64,000 bases of DNA from Blastomussa wellsi (Eukaryota > Cnidaria > Anthozoa > Scleractinia > Plerogyridae), in assembly GCA_947652115.1 (NCBI GenBank), contig OX393570.1, positions 6,730,710 to 6,794,709 on the forward strand. The letters run 5' to 3'. The notes beneath the pieces were generated by a model, which saw nothing but the letters and a program-made list of their open reading frames with translations, was not told the DNA's origin and made no database searches. Shown piece after piece: positions 1 through 10,470 of the stretch (its first letter is position 1; every line of letters starts with the position of its first letter). Both the position numbers and the translations under genes were made by a program.

Positions 1-111
1 CCATCAGTCCTGAATCTGTCGATCCTTTATCCAGTTTGGCTGAATTTTACTAACAATCTGTCATGCATGGCGCTGTAATGGGGCTTTTGAACAATGAGCG
101 AGACCTGGTGA

Positions 112-280
112 GATAGAGTTGACTCTCATGGGAGTTTCGTCAACTCTCATGGACAAACGAGAAACGCTCATCGACTCTCCTGAAAGAAATTGAACACGTT
201 CGATGAGAGCGCCTGAGAGTCGATGTGAGTGCATGAGAGTTTCAGGCCAAACCAGACTCTCATCACTTGAACTCTTATCC
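112..280. repeat. Palindromic GACTCTCAT-rich repeat
   Basis: Forward and reverse copies of a core like GACTCTCATGGGAGTTTCG and its complement alternate over about 170 bp just 3' of the GPCR gene. A related block, with the same ATGAGAGTTGAC and GAGTCGATG words, lies at 54225-54412. This looks like a dispersed foldback or MITE family; I saw no coding sequence in it. Confidence 0.5.
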
Positions 281-314
281 TCGTTTGGGCGTTATATCAT
301 TCATCTCTGAACAA

Positions 315-1718
315 TTAATCTTTGACAAACATCACAGATGTTCTGGCAAGAGAGGATTCGCATCTTGATCTATTATGGACGGGATCTGCTGTACATTGAG
401 ACAACTTGGCATCTTGAGCGGACATTTCCGGCATTGTTTTTCTGGAATTATCGCGCTGGTCTTTTTCTGGATGGATTTTTTCAGTTGTTACGACGATGGA
501 CGAAGGTTCCTGCAGCTCAAGATCATCGAGGGAACTCAAATTGCGACATCCTATTAGCGCAGGAGCGGACATGGATCGTTTTAAGATTATTTTGGAGGAC
601 CTTCCACAGGCATAATCTGAATCCACGGCTAGTTCACAGGAAGCTGCTCTTCCCAAGCGGCTACGTTCGGTCTCGTACTTCAGCTGTAGGGAATTTGCCA
701 CTGATTTGAACGACTTCTTGCGTCTGCCAAATGGCACGAAACCATCTATTGGCTGGGTTGCTCGGGGTTTTCTTAGTCGTAGCAGTTCCAGTAAGGCGTT
801 CCTGAAACGACGGTCTCTGTAACTGTAAAGCAGCGGATTTACAATGGCGTTTAGCTGAATAAGCATCTCCCAAGACCGAAAAGATACACTTGTACGAAGG
901 AACGAAAACGCTTCTCCCATGATGTAGAGGACAACTGCTGGAGCTTTCGAGAGAATCACTACAGTCGTTAGTAATGCGGTCATCTTGGCAACTTTTGTTT
1001 CGAGTTTCGCTTGCACTAGAGCGGTGACCTGGCTGATTTCGCTTATTTTGCGATTACGCACTGCATGGTACATCATAACGTAAAAATAAACTATAGCTAT
1101 TAAGGGAACTGTTCCACACACAATCCAAATGACGTACAAGTTCACTACGATCTCAACGTCGCCACCAGCCACTTGCGTTAATAAAGGTGGAAGTGTTGTA
1201 ATCACGGATCCAAACCAAGCTTTCATCGCTAGCTGTTTGAGGCGGTTTCTTGTCACAATAACATTGTAGTCCATCCATTTTACTATGGCCATATACCTCT
1301 CCCAAGCAATCGCAGTCAAATGATATGTAGACGAAAAGCCCAGAAAATACATCGTGTACACATCAGGCACGTTTGCTAAAAAGCAAATATGTTCAAACGA
1401 AACCTGGTGGAGAATTAACACATCAACTGTGGCAGACAAGGGAATATTAAATGCGCCCACTAGAATGCCTGTAACGGCTAGACTTGACAACAGCACGTTT
1501 GAGTTTCTTTGTAGTTCTCTTTTTCGCTTTATAGCAATGATAACGAACATGTTCAAGAGAATTGCAGTGGGAGAAGCAATGCATTTGGCGATCACTAAAA
1601 TCCAGGACAAGGTGGTATTATCTAAGTCCCACATATACTCGGGGGCGATCGGGCAATAGAACACTGACCTGGGTTTGGTTGAAGGACGTGTGATTGCTGC
1701 TGTACCGTTTATGTCCAT
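315..1718 (-). CDS. Class A (rhodopsin-like) G protein-coupled receptor, intronless
   Basis: A 467-residue seven-transmembrane receptor in one exon, expected at the plasma membrane. Visible class A landmarks are N56 in TM1, C112 at the top of TM3, E140-R141-Y142 (the DRY position, followed by MAIV), P260 in TM6 and N294-P295-x-x-Y298 in TM7. N4 and N34 are possible N-glycosylation sites in a short N-terminus with no clear signal peptide. Two family hallmarks are missing: the TM2 aspartate (LAVAD) is LAVTG with Gly84, and TM6 lacks CWxP. The roughly 150-residue C-tail is basic and Ser-rich. Single-exon divergent receptors like this are numerous in cnidarians. I cannot assign a ligand; monoamine, opsin-like or peptide are all possible. 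The first Met is a natural start, and the frame closes soon upstream. Confidence is high for GPCR and nil for subtype. Confidence 0.9.
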   Translation of the reverse strand: MDINGTAAITRPSTKPRSVFYCPIAPEYMWDLDNTTLSWILVIAKCIASPTAILLNMFVIIAIKRKRELQRNSNVLLSSLAVTGILVGAFNIPLSATVDVLILHQVSFEHICFLANVPDVYTMYFLGFSSTYHLTAIAWERYMAIVKWMDYNVIVTRNRLKQLAMKAWFGSVITTLPPLLTQVAGGDVEIVVNLYVIWIVCGTVPLIAIVYFYVMMYHAVRNRKISEISQVTALVQAKLETKVAKMTALLTTVVILSKAPAVVLYIMGEAFSFLRTSVSFRSWEMLIQLNAIVNPLLYSYRDRRFRNALLELLRLRKPRATQPIDGFVPFGRRKKSFKSVANSLQLKYETERSRLGRAASCELAVDSDYACGRSSKIILKRSMSAPALIGCRNLSSLDDLELQEPSSIVVTTEKIHPEKDQRDNSRKTMPEMSAQDAKLSQCTADPVHNRSRCESSLARTSVMFVKD

Positions 1719-2368
1719 CTTGAGAGGGAAGGAATTGCGTGTAACTCTGTTACACAGACTGAGTTATAGCGCCAGTTTTCATCATCAAAGAAGAGGCTTT
1801 AATAGCCGCAACACAATTTAGCTTTGAGTTATGCGTTTGCGACAGTTTCACAGCTGTTCAGGGAGTTTATTGAATGGATGCAAGTGTTTCTATAGCTTTT
1901 TTTCTATAGCTTTATATAAAACGGATAAAGTCATGTTTTTCAGCCAATCACAGTACGTACTATCCACGACGTGGAGCGTCCCATATTTGCATGCCTTCTT
2001 TGAAAGTTTTACTCTTAACTCATATGCTTAGCAAAAATAAATGCACTGAAATTAAAAAAAAAGGTGATAAGAAAAGTTGACAATTATTTTTGATAAATAC
2101 ATTGTTCGTGGCTAGTCTTTCACCCCATTACGTAATTAAAAAACGCTGCGCCGGACAAGCTACGAACAATTTAATGGACCTTGTTGGCTTTGTTTGTTTG
2201 TTGTCCCATTTCACACCATATGTGGAAGTTACCCTTGAGACTTATTTCTTTCAAATCCAAACAAATTCACGCGGAAATGAATGAATAATTTCCAAATGGA
2301 CAAAGGAACAACTCTCGGAAGACTATAATTTGAAATGGGCAGTTTACACACACAGCTAAAAAAGGCAT

Positions 2369-2518
2369 GTACTAAAACCAGGAACACCAGAAATACCATA
2401 AAATGTCAATAAATTTCTAAGAAATATAAACATAAAAACAAATTAAATTTTGGTGTTTCGTGGTGTTCCGGTGTTTTGGGGTGTTCCGGTGTTTTGTGGT
2501 GTTCCTGGTTTTAGTACA
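2369..2518. repeat. Hairpin repeat with GGTGTTCC core
   Basis: A perfect inverted pair of about 21 bp (GTACTAAAACCAGGAACACC at 2369 and its complement ending at 2518) flanks a short run of degenerate GGTGTTCCGGTGTTTTG repeats. It overlaps the start of the 208-codon open frame, which makes the N-terminus of that frame low-complexity sequence. Confidence 0.55.
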
Positions 2519-3086
2519 TACCGCTAAAAACGTCTATTATCACGAAAAACTGTCAACTTTTATTGCCAATTTGACTTGTGGTTTTTCGATGCCAGGAATC
2601 CTTATGCGATATAAAGGCGAGATTTTTGTCATCATTTTGTCAGCGAAAAGGAATTTGAGCGCGATACTCAGCGAGTTTCCGAAGCAGAAAGGCCTCTCTG
2701 AAGAGTCCCTTGGCCGGGACGAAACAAAAGCGCTGCTAGCCACGAACAATGTAATTATCAAAATGAATAATAAATTCCTAACTTGTGATGAATCAAAATT
2801 AAAACATTTACTAACTTATAATGGCAATGATACACAGAAAACGATTTCCAGTCAACTTGATTCCAAATACGACAAAGAAAATGAACGAACAAGCGATGTT
2901 GATGCCTTTTTCTCAGGTTACGTTTCAATTGCTTGTTATCGTTTTTTGCAATCCACGGATCTGATTTTTTTGTCAACCTCTCTATTGTTATACCTCGTTC
3001 TTAGAAACAGCAGGTGGGAAGGTCTACTCTTCAGCGATATACGAAAAGCACACTCGTACATCAGTTCGGCTTTACCAGATCGATGA
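2460..3086 (+). CDS. Hypothetical open frame, 208 codons, probably not a gene
   Basis: I do not recognise this product. Residues 1-25 are low-complexity Phe/Val/Cys encoded by the GGTGTTCC repeat. Residues 30-208 are Ser/Asn/Lys-rich with one hydrophobic stretch near residue 170 (DLIFLSTSLLLYLVL). A decayed copy of the middle and 3' part lies downstream (about 3430-4100) and is full of stops, so the open frame may be accidental or a relic of a duplicated unit. No convincing splice sites or promoter were seen. Confidence 0.15.
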   Translation: MVFRCFGVFRCFVVFLVLVHTAKNVYYHEKLSTFIANLTCGFSMPGILMRYKGEIFVIILSAKRNLSAILSEFPKQKGLSEESLGRDETKALLATNNVIIKMNNKFLTCDESKLKHLLTYNGNDTQKTISSQLDSKYDKENERTSDVDAFFSGYVSIACYRFLQSTDLIFLSTSLLLYLVLRNSRWEGLLFSDIRKAHSYISSALPDR

Positions 3087-4100
3087 TACCCAGTCTTTTC
3101 TTGTCCTTTTTACAGTTTCCATGTTTTTAACACGTAGTAAACGTAAATCAAGACATTACAAACAGTTGCGTTTAAAATGGTTTGCGCTACATAATAGCTC
3201 AAGTATAAGATACAGACAATACACCTATAAATTTCTGACGTCAGTCATTCTGTGCAATAACCTCACAATTTTATTTTAATGATGTTAAGTCTAATTTCGT
3301 ATTTTTGGAGTTTTATTTTCTGCGTTTTTGGCGGACACAAATGCTTGCGTCTGCGTTCACAGGCTAGCCAAATGCCTGGGCGTAAGGTTATGATTCTTTG
3401 CAAAAAGAAACGAAAACTCTGGGTCAAACTAGCAACAAATTAAAAATGGAATAATCAAGATTAATAATATATTCCTAACTGGCGATCATGAATCCAAATG
3501 AAATCATATACATATGAGCTTAAAATGGAAATAATAAAAAACTAATTTCCAGCTATTTGGGTTCTCAACAATGCACAGCAGGTGAAAACGTGTACTCTTT
3601 TAATAGCCATACACGAAAAACACAGAAGAACCGATTTTCGATATTCTCAACACGTGGTAAATTTGTGTCCTATTGGGAAACGTATATCAAATAACTGAAA
3701 ACAGTTGCGTTTAACGGCGTAATTGCAATAGATTAGGAACAGCATAAAATCCTGCCTTTATCTACGAACCAATAGAGATAATTTTTTTAGCGAGGTTAAG
3801 CATGACGCGTTTTTTTTCCCGCGAACGGCAAAAATTCAACTTCTGTGCACGATCTTCCGTTAGGTGTATATACGCGGAAATACGTTTGTTTGTGTTTTTT
3901 GTGAACGAGTGCATTTTTCCTGTTTTGGTGAGAGATTTATTTAAGAATTAGATACAAAGGTTGCAAAATGAAAGGCAAGCTCGTGTTCTTGTTTGCCGTA
4001 TAACGTCATGCTTAACAAAACCACTTTGGCGTATGTGCAATGTAAACGCACAGTTTCATTCTGACATGATTCTTATTTCGTATTTCTTGGAGTTTTTTAC
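2735..4100. repeat. Diverged direct duplication, about 0.7 kb per copy
   Basis: Ordered blocks at about 2735-3330 recur at about 3430-4100. Examples are AACAGCAGGTGGGAAGG / CACAGCAGGTGAAAACG, CACGTAGTAAA / CACGTGGTAAA, AACAGTTGCGTTTAA in both, and TTTCGTATTTTTGGAG / TTTCGTATTTCTTGGAG. Indels between blocks vary the offset from about 520 to 780 bp. The downstream copy has no long frame. Confidence 0.45.
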
Positions 4101-4903
4101 GCCAGAAAGAAAAGAAAAGAACAAATTTAAGTGCTTCATGTTGAGATATTGTCAGTAATCTTGTCGGCTATCGTTTGCCTCCGCCGAAAAGTGTATATTA
4201 GTGTTCAGCGGACGGGAGACAAGCGACAGCCGGTAAATCGGCGTTTCCAAACGCCTCGACGTGATCATTCTTTAAAAAGTGGTGAAGAATTTTCGTTTCT
4301 CCGCGCATTTATTTACACCTACCAATTTTAAACCAGCATTGTGTCCAATCCTTGTGTTTGCTGTACTAGTTAGAAGTGGAATCCGAATCATAAATAAACT
4401 CTTCCACAAAGCCGGGCCACTGGCAACACAATGCACTAAATATTAAGAATAGCAAATTCGCGTCGCTTTCACTTGTCGAAAACGTTATATTTCCGATATA
4501 GTATCCTAATTCTTTAAATTTGCTACTCTGTAATCCCAATGATTTTCTCCAGGTTTTGCAATTGGAAATTGTATTGTGGTAGAAATATCTAGCATAAAAA
4601 TACCTGTAAGCTTTTCAGCAAAGACAAGCAATACAGGAGCAAATAGGATAACATGCAATTAAAGGGATTTATTAAAAATGTAGATACAACGTTCTCGGCT
4701 AAAAATTAATGTAAGAAAAATATGAAAGAAATATATGAAGAAATGGCGGGAAAATATAGCTTTCTATATAATATAGGAGATAACAATGACGACGTACGCA
4801 ATCATGGCGATACGGAATTTTCGAGGCGTCATTTTTTATCCCACCAGAAACCTTAGCAAACCGCTAGGTTACAGAGCTTTACATCTGGGTAAGACTGACG
4901 GAC

Positions 4904-5997
4904 TTTGGCCATTGCCTGATTTCATACCGGGGGGACTGGGTCCGAGTCCGTATATTATGGGATTATTCAAAACAAGACCCACCTACTCAGAAAGAGCACA
5001 CCGAGCTTTACAAGATCCTCACGTTTGGTGCTTATCGGTCTAATATTGAACGACTCAAGTGAATTAAGGAATGGGTCTCCTTTAATTTTGGAGGGGGGTG
5101 GTGTAATTAAAAGTATACTTAAGCTTTCGCTTATAAACTTACATAAAGTAAAGTATTTGTACGAAATATTTCATTTTTTGGTTTAAAGAATTTTCCTGCT
5201 TGGTCACGTGACATACCACAGCCAATTTATTGATGTAAATTTTAATAACAAATTTACGACATTTTGCAAATGTAATGTATGACTAATTTTGTTTGCTACG
5301 AATGGCTACATCCACCAAGTTTAGAGAACCAAACGGGGATTTTCAAATTTATTTCTGTTCTTTCAGTTATAACGTTTTTCATTTGGAGAGGGACTGGGAC
5401 TAGGCAAAAATAGAGAATAACAACAAAACAATAAAAATTTTTAAGAATCCCCGTTTACAACGACGTATGGCCAGGTAAGGTAAAGTTTTTTAGAGAGAAA
5501 ACGAGAGTTTTCAAATGCGACTACTTCCTGTAAACTAGCTGGTCATAATTCTTACAATTACGGGCGTAGTCAATCACGTGACCACTTAAAGCTGGATCAA
5601 TCATCAAAAAAATTCATTTTCTATCAAAATAACATTTTATAAGCCGTCTTTTTGAGAAAAAGACCAAAATTAAAAGAAATTAATAAAACATGGTATAAAA
5701 GCTAGACCCATGCCTTAAGTCAGATGAGGAGATACAGCCAACCAAAAACTCCAAAATTTACTAAGAAATATGTGGAGTCCGGACAAATTAAGTGTCCGGC
5801 AATCCATACATTTCTTAGTAAATTTTCAAGTTTTTGAATGGCTATATCTCCTTCAATATTGGCCTGATTAACACCAAACTTACGGATTTTGTAATTTTCG
5901 GTGTGGATTTTCTGACTATGTGGGTCTTGGTTGAATAATCCCATAATATACGGATTTCGTTACCAATCCCCCCGTATGAAATCGGGCAATGGTCAAA
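4904..5997. mobile_element. Foldback element with long inverted arms
   Basis: The ends match in inverted orientation: TTTGGCCATTGCCTGATTTC at 4904 against the complement of the sequence ending at 5997. The match continues about 150 bp inward through the CATAATATACGGA and TATTGAA words. The interior (about 5060-5830) has no ORF above about 60 codons; it contains a nested hairpin at 5753-5830 with arms AAAATTTACTAAGAAAT. It resembles a non-autonomous DNA transposon of foldback or MULE type. Target-site duplication not established. Confidence 0.55.
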
Positions 5998-6152
5998 TAT
6001 AGCACTTCGCACAAGTCAAACCAAGTGTAAATTAGAAAAACAATAGCTTTTGCTCATTTTCATTAGGTTCGTCTCATGTGAAGTTAGATGGGGACCTTAA
6101 TTTCTTTAGACTATACAAGTCTAAAGACAATGTTAAGCTTAAATAAAAGCAA

Positions 6153-6328
6153 TTCTCTACTTGCACAAATCCCATAATACACCGCTTTTACCCCCCAAAA
6201 TTTTGCATAATCATTGTTTGCAATTTCTCCTGGGACATGAAGATGTCCAAAGGGAAATTTAAAACAATGCTTGTGCAAAATTTTTGGGGGGTAGAAGCGG
6301 TGTATTATGGTATTGTGCAAGTAGAGAA
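6153..6328. mobile_element. MITE-like palindrome, CCATAATACACC family, copy 1
   Basis: Near-perfect inverted repeat: TTCTCTACTTGCAC at the left and its complement at the right, with inner arms CCATAATACACCGCTT and CCCCCCAAAATTTTGCA. The inner arms are shared with the element at 47149-47323, so this is one dispersed family of about 175 bp. No coding capacity. Confidence 0.7.
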
Positions 6329-7492
6329 TATTTTATATATTGTTGACCATTTCTGATGGTTGTCGAGACAGAAATGTCCTTTTTGTTCTAAACATTATTT
6401 GCAGATTTGAATAACAAAGTAATTTAATGTTAGCGTCTGTAAACAGTCGAGCAAGAACATGTTGCAAGTAATGCAAACGTATAAATGTTAAACTTTAAAA
6501 GTTGATAACCGAATAAGGGAAAGTTGAAACACTATCGTTCTGAAAAGCAGCTATATCTTGCTAAATTGTTCTTTAAACTAATGCCTGCATTTTTGTGCGT
6601 CACTATTAGATGACGTCCACGACAGTCGCCCCCTTTAAGGATTACTTTAGATCGCTTGGTTCCTGAAATTTGTGTCGTTGTACCTGATGTCCTAGTAAGC
6701 CGTTTACACGAAAGCATAAACTGGTCCAGGCCGGCCCGGGGATGAGTTTCACAGGCGCTGTAAGGCCGCTTCTGTGCGACCCTGGAAGAATTTGTAAAGA
6801 AAACATTTGGCCATGGCCAATCAAAGTGTCCTTAAATGCCTACAATATCGGTGCAAAGGTATTTCAAAGTCTTGGCAATGGAAACATCTTGCATTTGTTT
6901 TCAAGCGAAAACGTTCGTTAACCAGGTCAGTCCGTTCAACGCATTCAGAAATAGCCCGGATCTCCAATCGGCAAATGTTCGTTATTTCCGAGTTTACCGA
7001 TTGGGTACGTCAGAAATCTCAGACGCGAGACGCGATGCACGAAATCGAAGCAAGTTGCATGTGACATTCGCGTGCAACTTCCTGCAGCTTTCAGAAATGG
7101 AAAGTGAATCCAACTGACATGCAAACTTTAAATAACGAAAAGAGGAAAACAAAACTAAACAGTAAGAGTTGAAGAAAACTGAAAACTACACATACAGAGC
7201 TAATTTGCAGCATTTTGAGGATTATAAGTTGCGCGAAAATTGTTTCGCGCCTAACAGAACAGGAATCGGTTTTTCAATATCCGAATGTTTACCGCGAACA
7301 AAGGCGACACAATCAAAGCCAATCAGGGTGCACGGATTACATTACGCCGTAATTTCAGTGTAAACAAATAATCATTTGCAACGCCGCTGCAGATCGTGCT
7401 CCGTAACATACGCAAAACAAAGTCCCCGGCGAAAAAAACAGATGCGTCACTGTAAGAAAGGCGGCAAATAGTTTACCAGTAAAGGTGGAAAA
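6329..7492. other. Gene-free stretch upstream of the 7493 ORF
   Basis: I see no exon, RNA gene or clear repeat here. Open frames of 60-93 codons on both strands overlap one another and show no protein-like composition. The last 150 bp before 7493 is the only candidate promoter region for the downstream ORF; no TATA box was recognised. Confidence 0.4.
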
Positions 7493-7852
7493 ATGGCGAT
7501 TTATGATTGCCTTAAACGACAGCAAGATCCAATTTGGACTCAACGCGAGGTGGAAAAATTCTGGGACGTGGTGCGGCCGCATCTTTTGCATCTGCTAGGC
7601 GATGAGATACCACTTCCAGATTTCAACATTGACTTTACATGTTTAAACTCAAACAGTGTGAAGGACCGACAAGTCTGCATGGATTTTGTGCATAGCTGTT
7701 TGTGGAAAGGAAAATATTCGCTGGCTGTAGCGAATTTGAAGGCCGTGGAAGCTTTCTTTGAAGGTGACAACAAAGAACGTCAATATTTTACAATTGCAAA
7801 CAAGCTACGAATATTGGAAGATGTTTTCAAACGCAGTCCTTTCCACCGGTGA
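7493..7852 (+). CDS. Small ORF or first exon, weakly TAF1A-like
   Basis: Encodes 119 residues with ordinary, soluble, mostly helical composition (QVCMDFVHSCLWKGKYSLAV, then ANKLRILEDVF). The frame can end at the TGA at 7850, or be read as a first exon: the last codon sits on a strong donor, CCACCG|GTGAGT at 7848/7849. The pattern C-hydrophobic-x-F-x-x-x-L-x-K-x-x-x-x-x-A followed by E-G-D-N-x-x-R-Q resembles the N-terminal part of the RNA polymerase I factor TAF1A, but that is a recalled resemblance with low identity. I found no further plus-strand exons before the UVRAG 3' end. It may be a small gene, the first exon of an unresolved one, or a fragment. The composition argues against chance. 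Confidence 0.45.
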   Translation: MAIYDCLKRQQDPIWTQREVEKFWDVVRPHLLHLLGDEIPLPDFNIDFTCLNSNSVKDRQVCMDFVHSCLWKGKYSLAVANLKAVEAFFEGDNKERQYFTIANKLRILEDVFKRSPFHR

Positions 7853-8389
7853 GTTTAAACTATGCGGCAGAAGCTTGCGAAAAACAAGGTGTACCAGTAT
7901 CAGCTAAGAAGAAATACTTTTGCTCTTGTATGGTACATCGAAAATACCCAAAACAAATCAAGCCCGGATATATATAATTTAACATGTTCTTTCAATTTCA
8001 AGTCCTAGTTTTGTCTGTAGACTAAAATACATATTACTACATAAATAATTAAATACCTCTCAATTTCATATGCGCGTGATAACCAAGGTAGGGAGCAAGA
8101 AAAAACATAAGAAGAGGATTCTTTTGGGAGAAGAGTAAATTATGACTTTTAGATCAACTGTGATTTTTTACTTTTTACTTTACGGCACCTGTGATGTGTT
8201 TAAGCAAGGAAAAGCTCACAATATGCGATGCAACAGCTTTGTTTTTGTAATTATATAAAGTTGATATGTGTTATTATTAATAGAAGGTTGCGATTTGTAT
8301 TCCTTGCAGCCATCATGTTATGCCGCAATGCTCAATGTACATGGACAAGTCCATCGCATCTTGTAGCATTTCCTCTGGAGTCAGATGAC

Positions 8390-8600
8390 CATCAAAACCC
8401 TGAAGCCAGACGTGTTTATATCTTGTACCGGCTGTTGAAATCAAAAGTAAAGTTAGGCAACGAATGTCCTCTGGAGTTACATAATCATCAAAGCCCTGAA
8501 ACCAGAAGTGTTTACATCTTGTGCCGGCTTTTTGGCCTAATTTGATGTTGAGTAACATAACGTAAGGCAAGAATTGTTTAAATCTTGTGCCGGCTGTACA
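8390..8600. repeat. Direct repeat, about 75 bp, 2-3 copies
   Basis: CCTCTGGAGT, CATCAAA-CCCTGAA-CCAGA and GTGTTTA-ATCTTGT-CCGGCT recur in the same order starting at about 8390 and 8468, and partly at about 8575. The reverse strand is open through it (LQGFDGHLTPEE / FQGFDDYVTPED), but that frame is produced by the repeat and I do not call it a gene. Confidence 0.5.
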
Positions 8601-8610
8601 ACTTGAACGT

Positions 8611-9174
8611 AACATTATGTAACGTAGCGTAACGAAGGTTAGCGCAACGTACCAGTAACGTTAAGTAACGTACGTTTCACGTTGCTGTAGTTAACATTAC
8701 GTAACGTAGCGTAACGTAGGTTAGCGCAACGTACCAGTAACGTTAAGTAACGTACGTTTCGCGTTAATGTAGTTAACATTACGTAACGTAGGTTAGCGCA
8801 ACGTACCAGTAACGTTAAGTAACGTACGTTTCACGTTAATGTAGTTAACATTATGTAACATAGCGTAGCGAAGGTTAGCGCAACGTACCAGTAACGTTAA
8901 GTAACGCACGTTTCACGTTAATGTAGTTAACATTATGAAACGTAGCGTAACGAAGGTTAGCGTAACGTACCAGTAGCGTTAAGTAACGTACGTTTCACGT
9001 TAATGTAGTTAACATTACGTAACGTAGCGTAACGAAGGTTAGCGTAACGTACCAGTAGCGTTAAGTAACGTACGTTTCACGTTAATGTAGTTAACATTAC
9101 GTAACGTAGCGTAACGAAGGTTAGCGTAACGTACCAGTAGCGTTAAGTAACGTACGTTTCACGTTAATGTAGTT
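8611..9174. repeat. ACGT-rich 82-bp tandem array, 7 units
   Basis: Seven head-to-tail units begin at 8611, 8693, 8775, 8847, 8929, 9011 and 9093. All are 82 bp except the third (72 bp, lacking a GTAGCGTAAC-type segment). Units are 90% or more alike. Each begins with a GTTAAC word and contains TAACGTACGTTT and multiple CGTAACG words, so each is rich in CpG and self-complementary TACGTA/AACGTT motifs. Confidence 0.9.
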
Positions 9175-9600
9175 AACTTACAAGTCGAGTTCAAATTCTG
9201 TTTAATTATCAGCGGAAACGCTATTAGAATTTTGCAGTTGTTGATAAGAAACCTTTATTTGCCTTTTTTGGAGTTAATATAATAATTATATTATCCAGTG
9301 AAATGGTTCAAAGATTTCGAAATGGATTATTCATATATTATTATTCGTTTTACTGTGTTATTTGAAGTTAAAGTTTTTCAAAAAAATGCTCATTTAGTGA
9401 TACAAAGAATATTCACTGAATACATTTACATGTATTCAGTTATTTGTACAGAAAATGACAATTCTGCGAAACGTGACCAATTATAAATTGTAACTACCTT
9501 ATCACATGAATTTTGCGATTTCCGAGGTGGCATACAATTCCGCGAGGCTGGGAAAATTTCGTGAATTTCACTTTAATTTTGTGATTTTACTGACGTTGCG

Positions 9601-9754
9601 AATAGACCAATTTGGATATTTTAAAATTCAGCCTAAAACAATAGACCTCAGCACGGGGGTATAAATTATAGAGTTTGTGGGATTTATTCCCCGGAGCCTC
9701 GCAGTGATGTCTATTGTTTTAGGCTGGATACTAAAATATCGAAATTGGTCTATT
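9601..9754. mobile_element. MITE-like palindrome, 154 bp
   Basis: Inverted arms of about 45 bp: AATAGACCAATTTGGATATT on the left against GAAATTGGTCTATT at the right end, then CAGCCTAAAACAATAGAC against GTCTATTGTTTTAGGCTG. Spacer about 60 bp. Non-coding. Confidence 0.65.
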
Positions 9755-9898
9755 TGCCATCAGTTCCTTGACAGTGCTATTTTTAATTCATATTTCTTGG
9801 ATCTACTTCATGAAGTGGACACCAACAATAGCAAAAACACAGCGCAGTCCTAGCCCGGTACATCCACGACGGTATCCACTTACAGGAAGAGGTTTACA

Positions 9899-10062
9899 CC
9901 TGATTACATGAGCCGGGCTGGCCCAGTTAGCCGGGTTTGCTTCAGTTTGCCGAGATCTCGGCACATCTGTTAAACGCAACAAAAATCAACTTCGCGATAT
10001 GCCAACCGCGCCAGCCCGGTTAGCCGACAAAGCAAACCAGCCCGGCTCATGACGTTATCAGG
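9899..10062. mobile_element. MITE-like inverted repeat, GAGCCGGGCTGG ends
   Basis: CCTGATTACATGAGCCGGGC at the left end pairs with GCCCGGCTCATGACGTTATCAGG at the right end. Internal AGTTAGCCGGGTTTGC / GGTTAGCCGACAAAGC words are also related. About 165 bp, non-coding. Confidence 0.55.
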
Positions 10063-10294
10063 CCCATAAGCAGGAATAAACGCTTTACTGATAATAAAAT
10101 CATCCTTCTTATCGTCGCGAAAATTTCATGTAATGTATGGTACACGTAGAGAATGTGCAAAAGTCCGTCAGTTTATAAAATAAAAGCTTTATGAAGTCAA
10201 GCGTAATGATAGAAAGTTAATTCTTGGCCCATCTTGCGTGTCGTTAGTTGATCTTGAAGGATCCGATCTCCTCAGGGAAAGTCCCCGTAAGAGC

Positions 10295-10470
10295 CTAGTG
10301 GCCCCAAAAATGGGCGCAAATATCATTTCTACCCCACCCCCCTCAGGATGCTAGTCCAGAGTCAGCATCAAATTCGTGGGTATTCATACCTATACCTGGG
10401 TGAAGACAGGCACTAGGAGAGTCAAGTGTCTGCCCAAGAACACAACGGAAAGCCCCAGACCGAGGCTCGA
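10295..10470 (-). mobile_element. Decayed SINE body fragment
   Basis: Read on the minus strand, the segment follows the same order as the better SINE copies at 31191-31372 and 59965-60540 (GGCAGACACTTGACTCTCC, then CACCCAGGTATAGG, then GACTAGCATCC). It is strongly diverged. The rest of 10063-11674 holds nothing else I can support. Confidence 0.4.

Noticed and set aside
8313..8615. 100-codon minus-strand ORF with AGTRYKH-type repeats
   Set aside because: An in-frame reading of a 75-bp direct repeat; no start context or homology.
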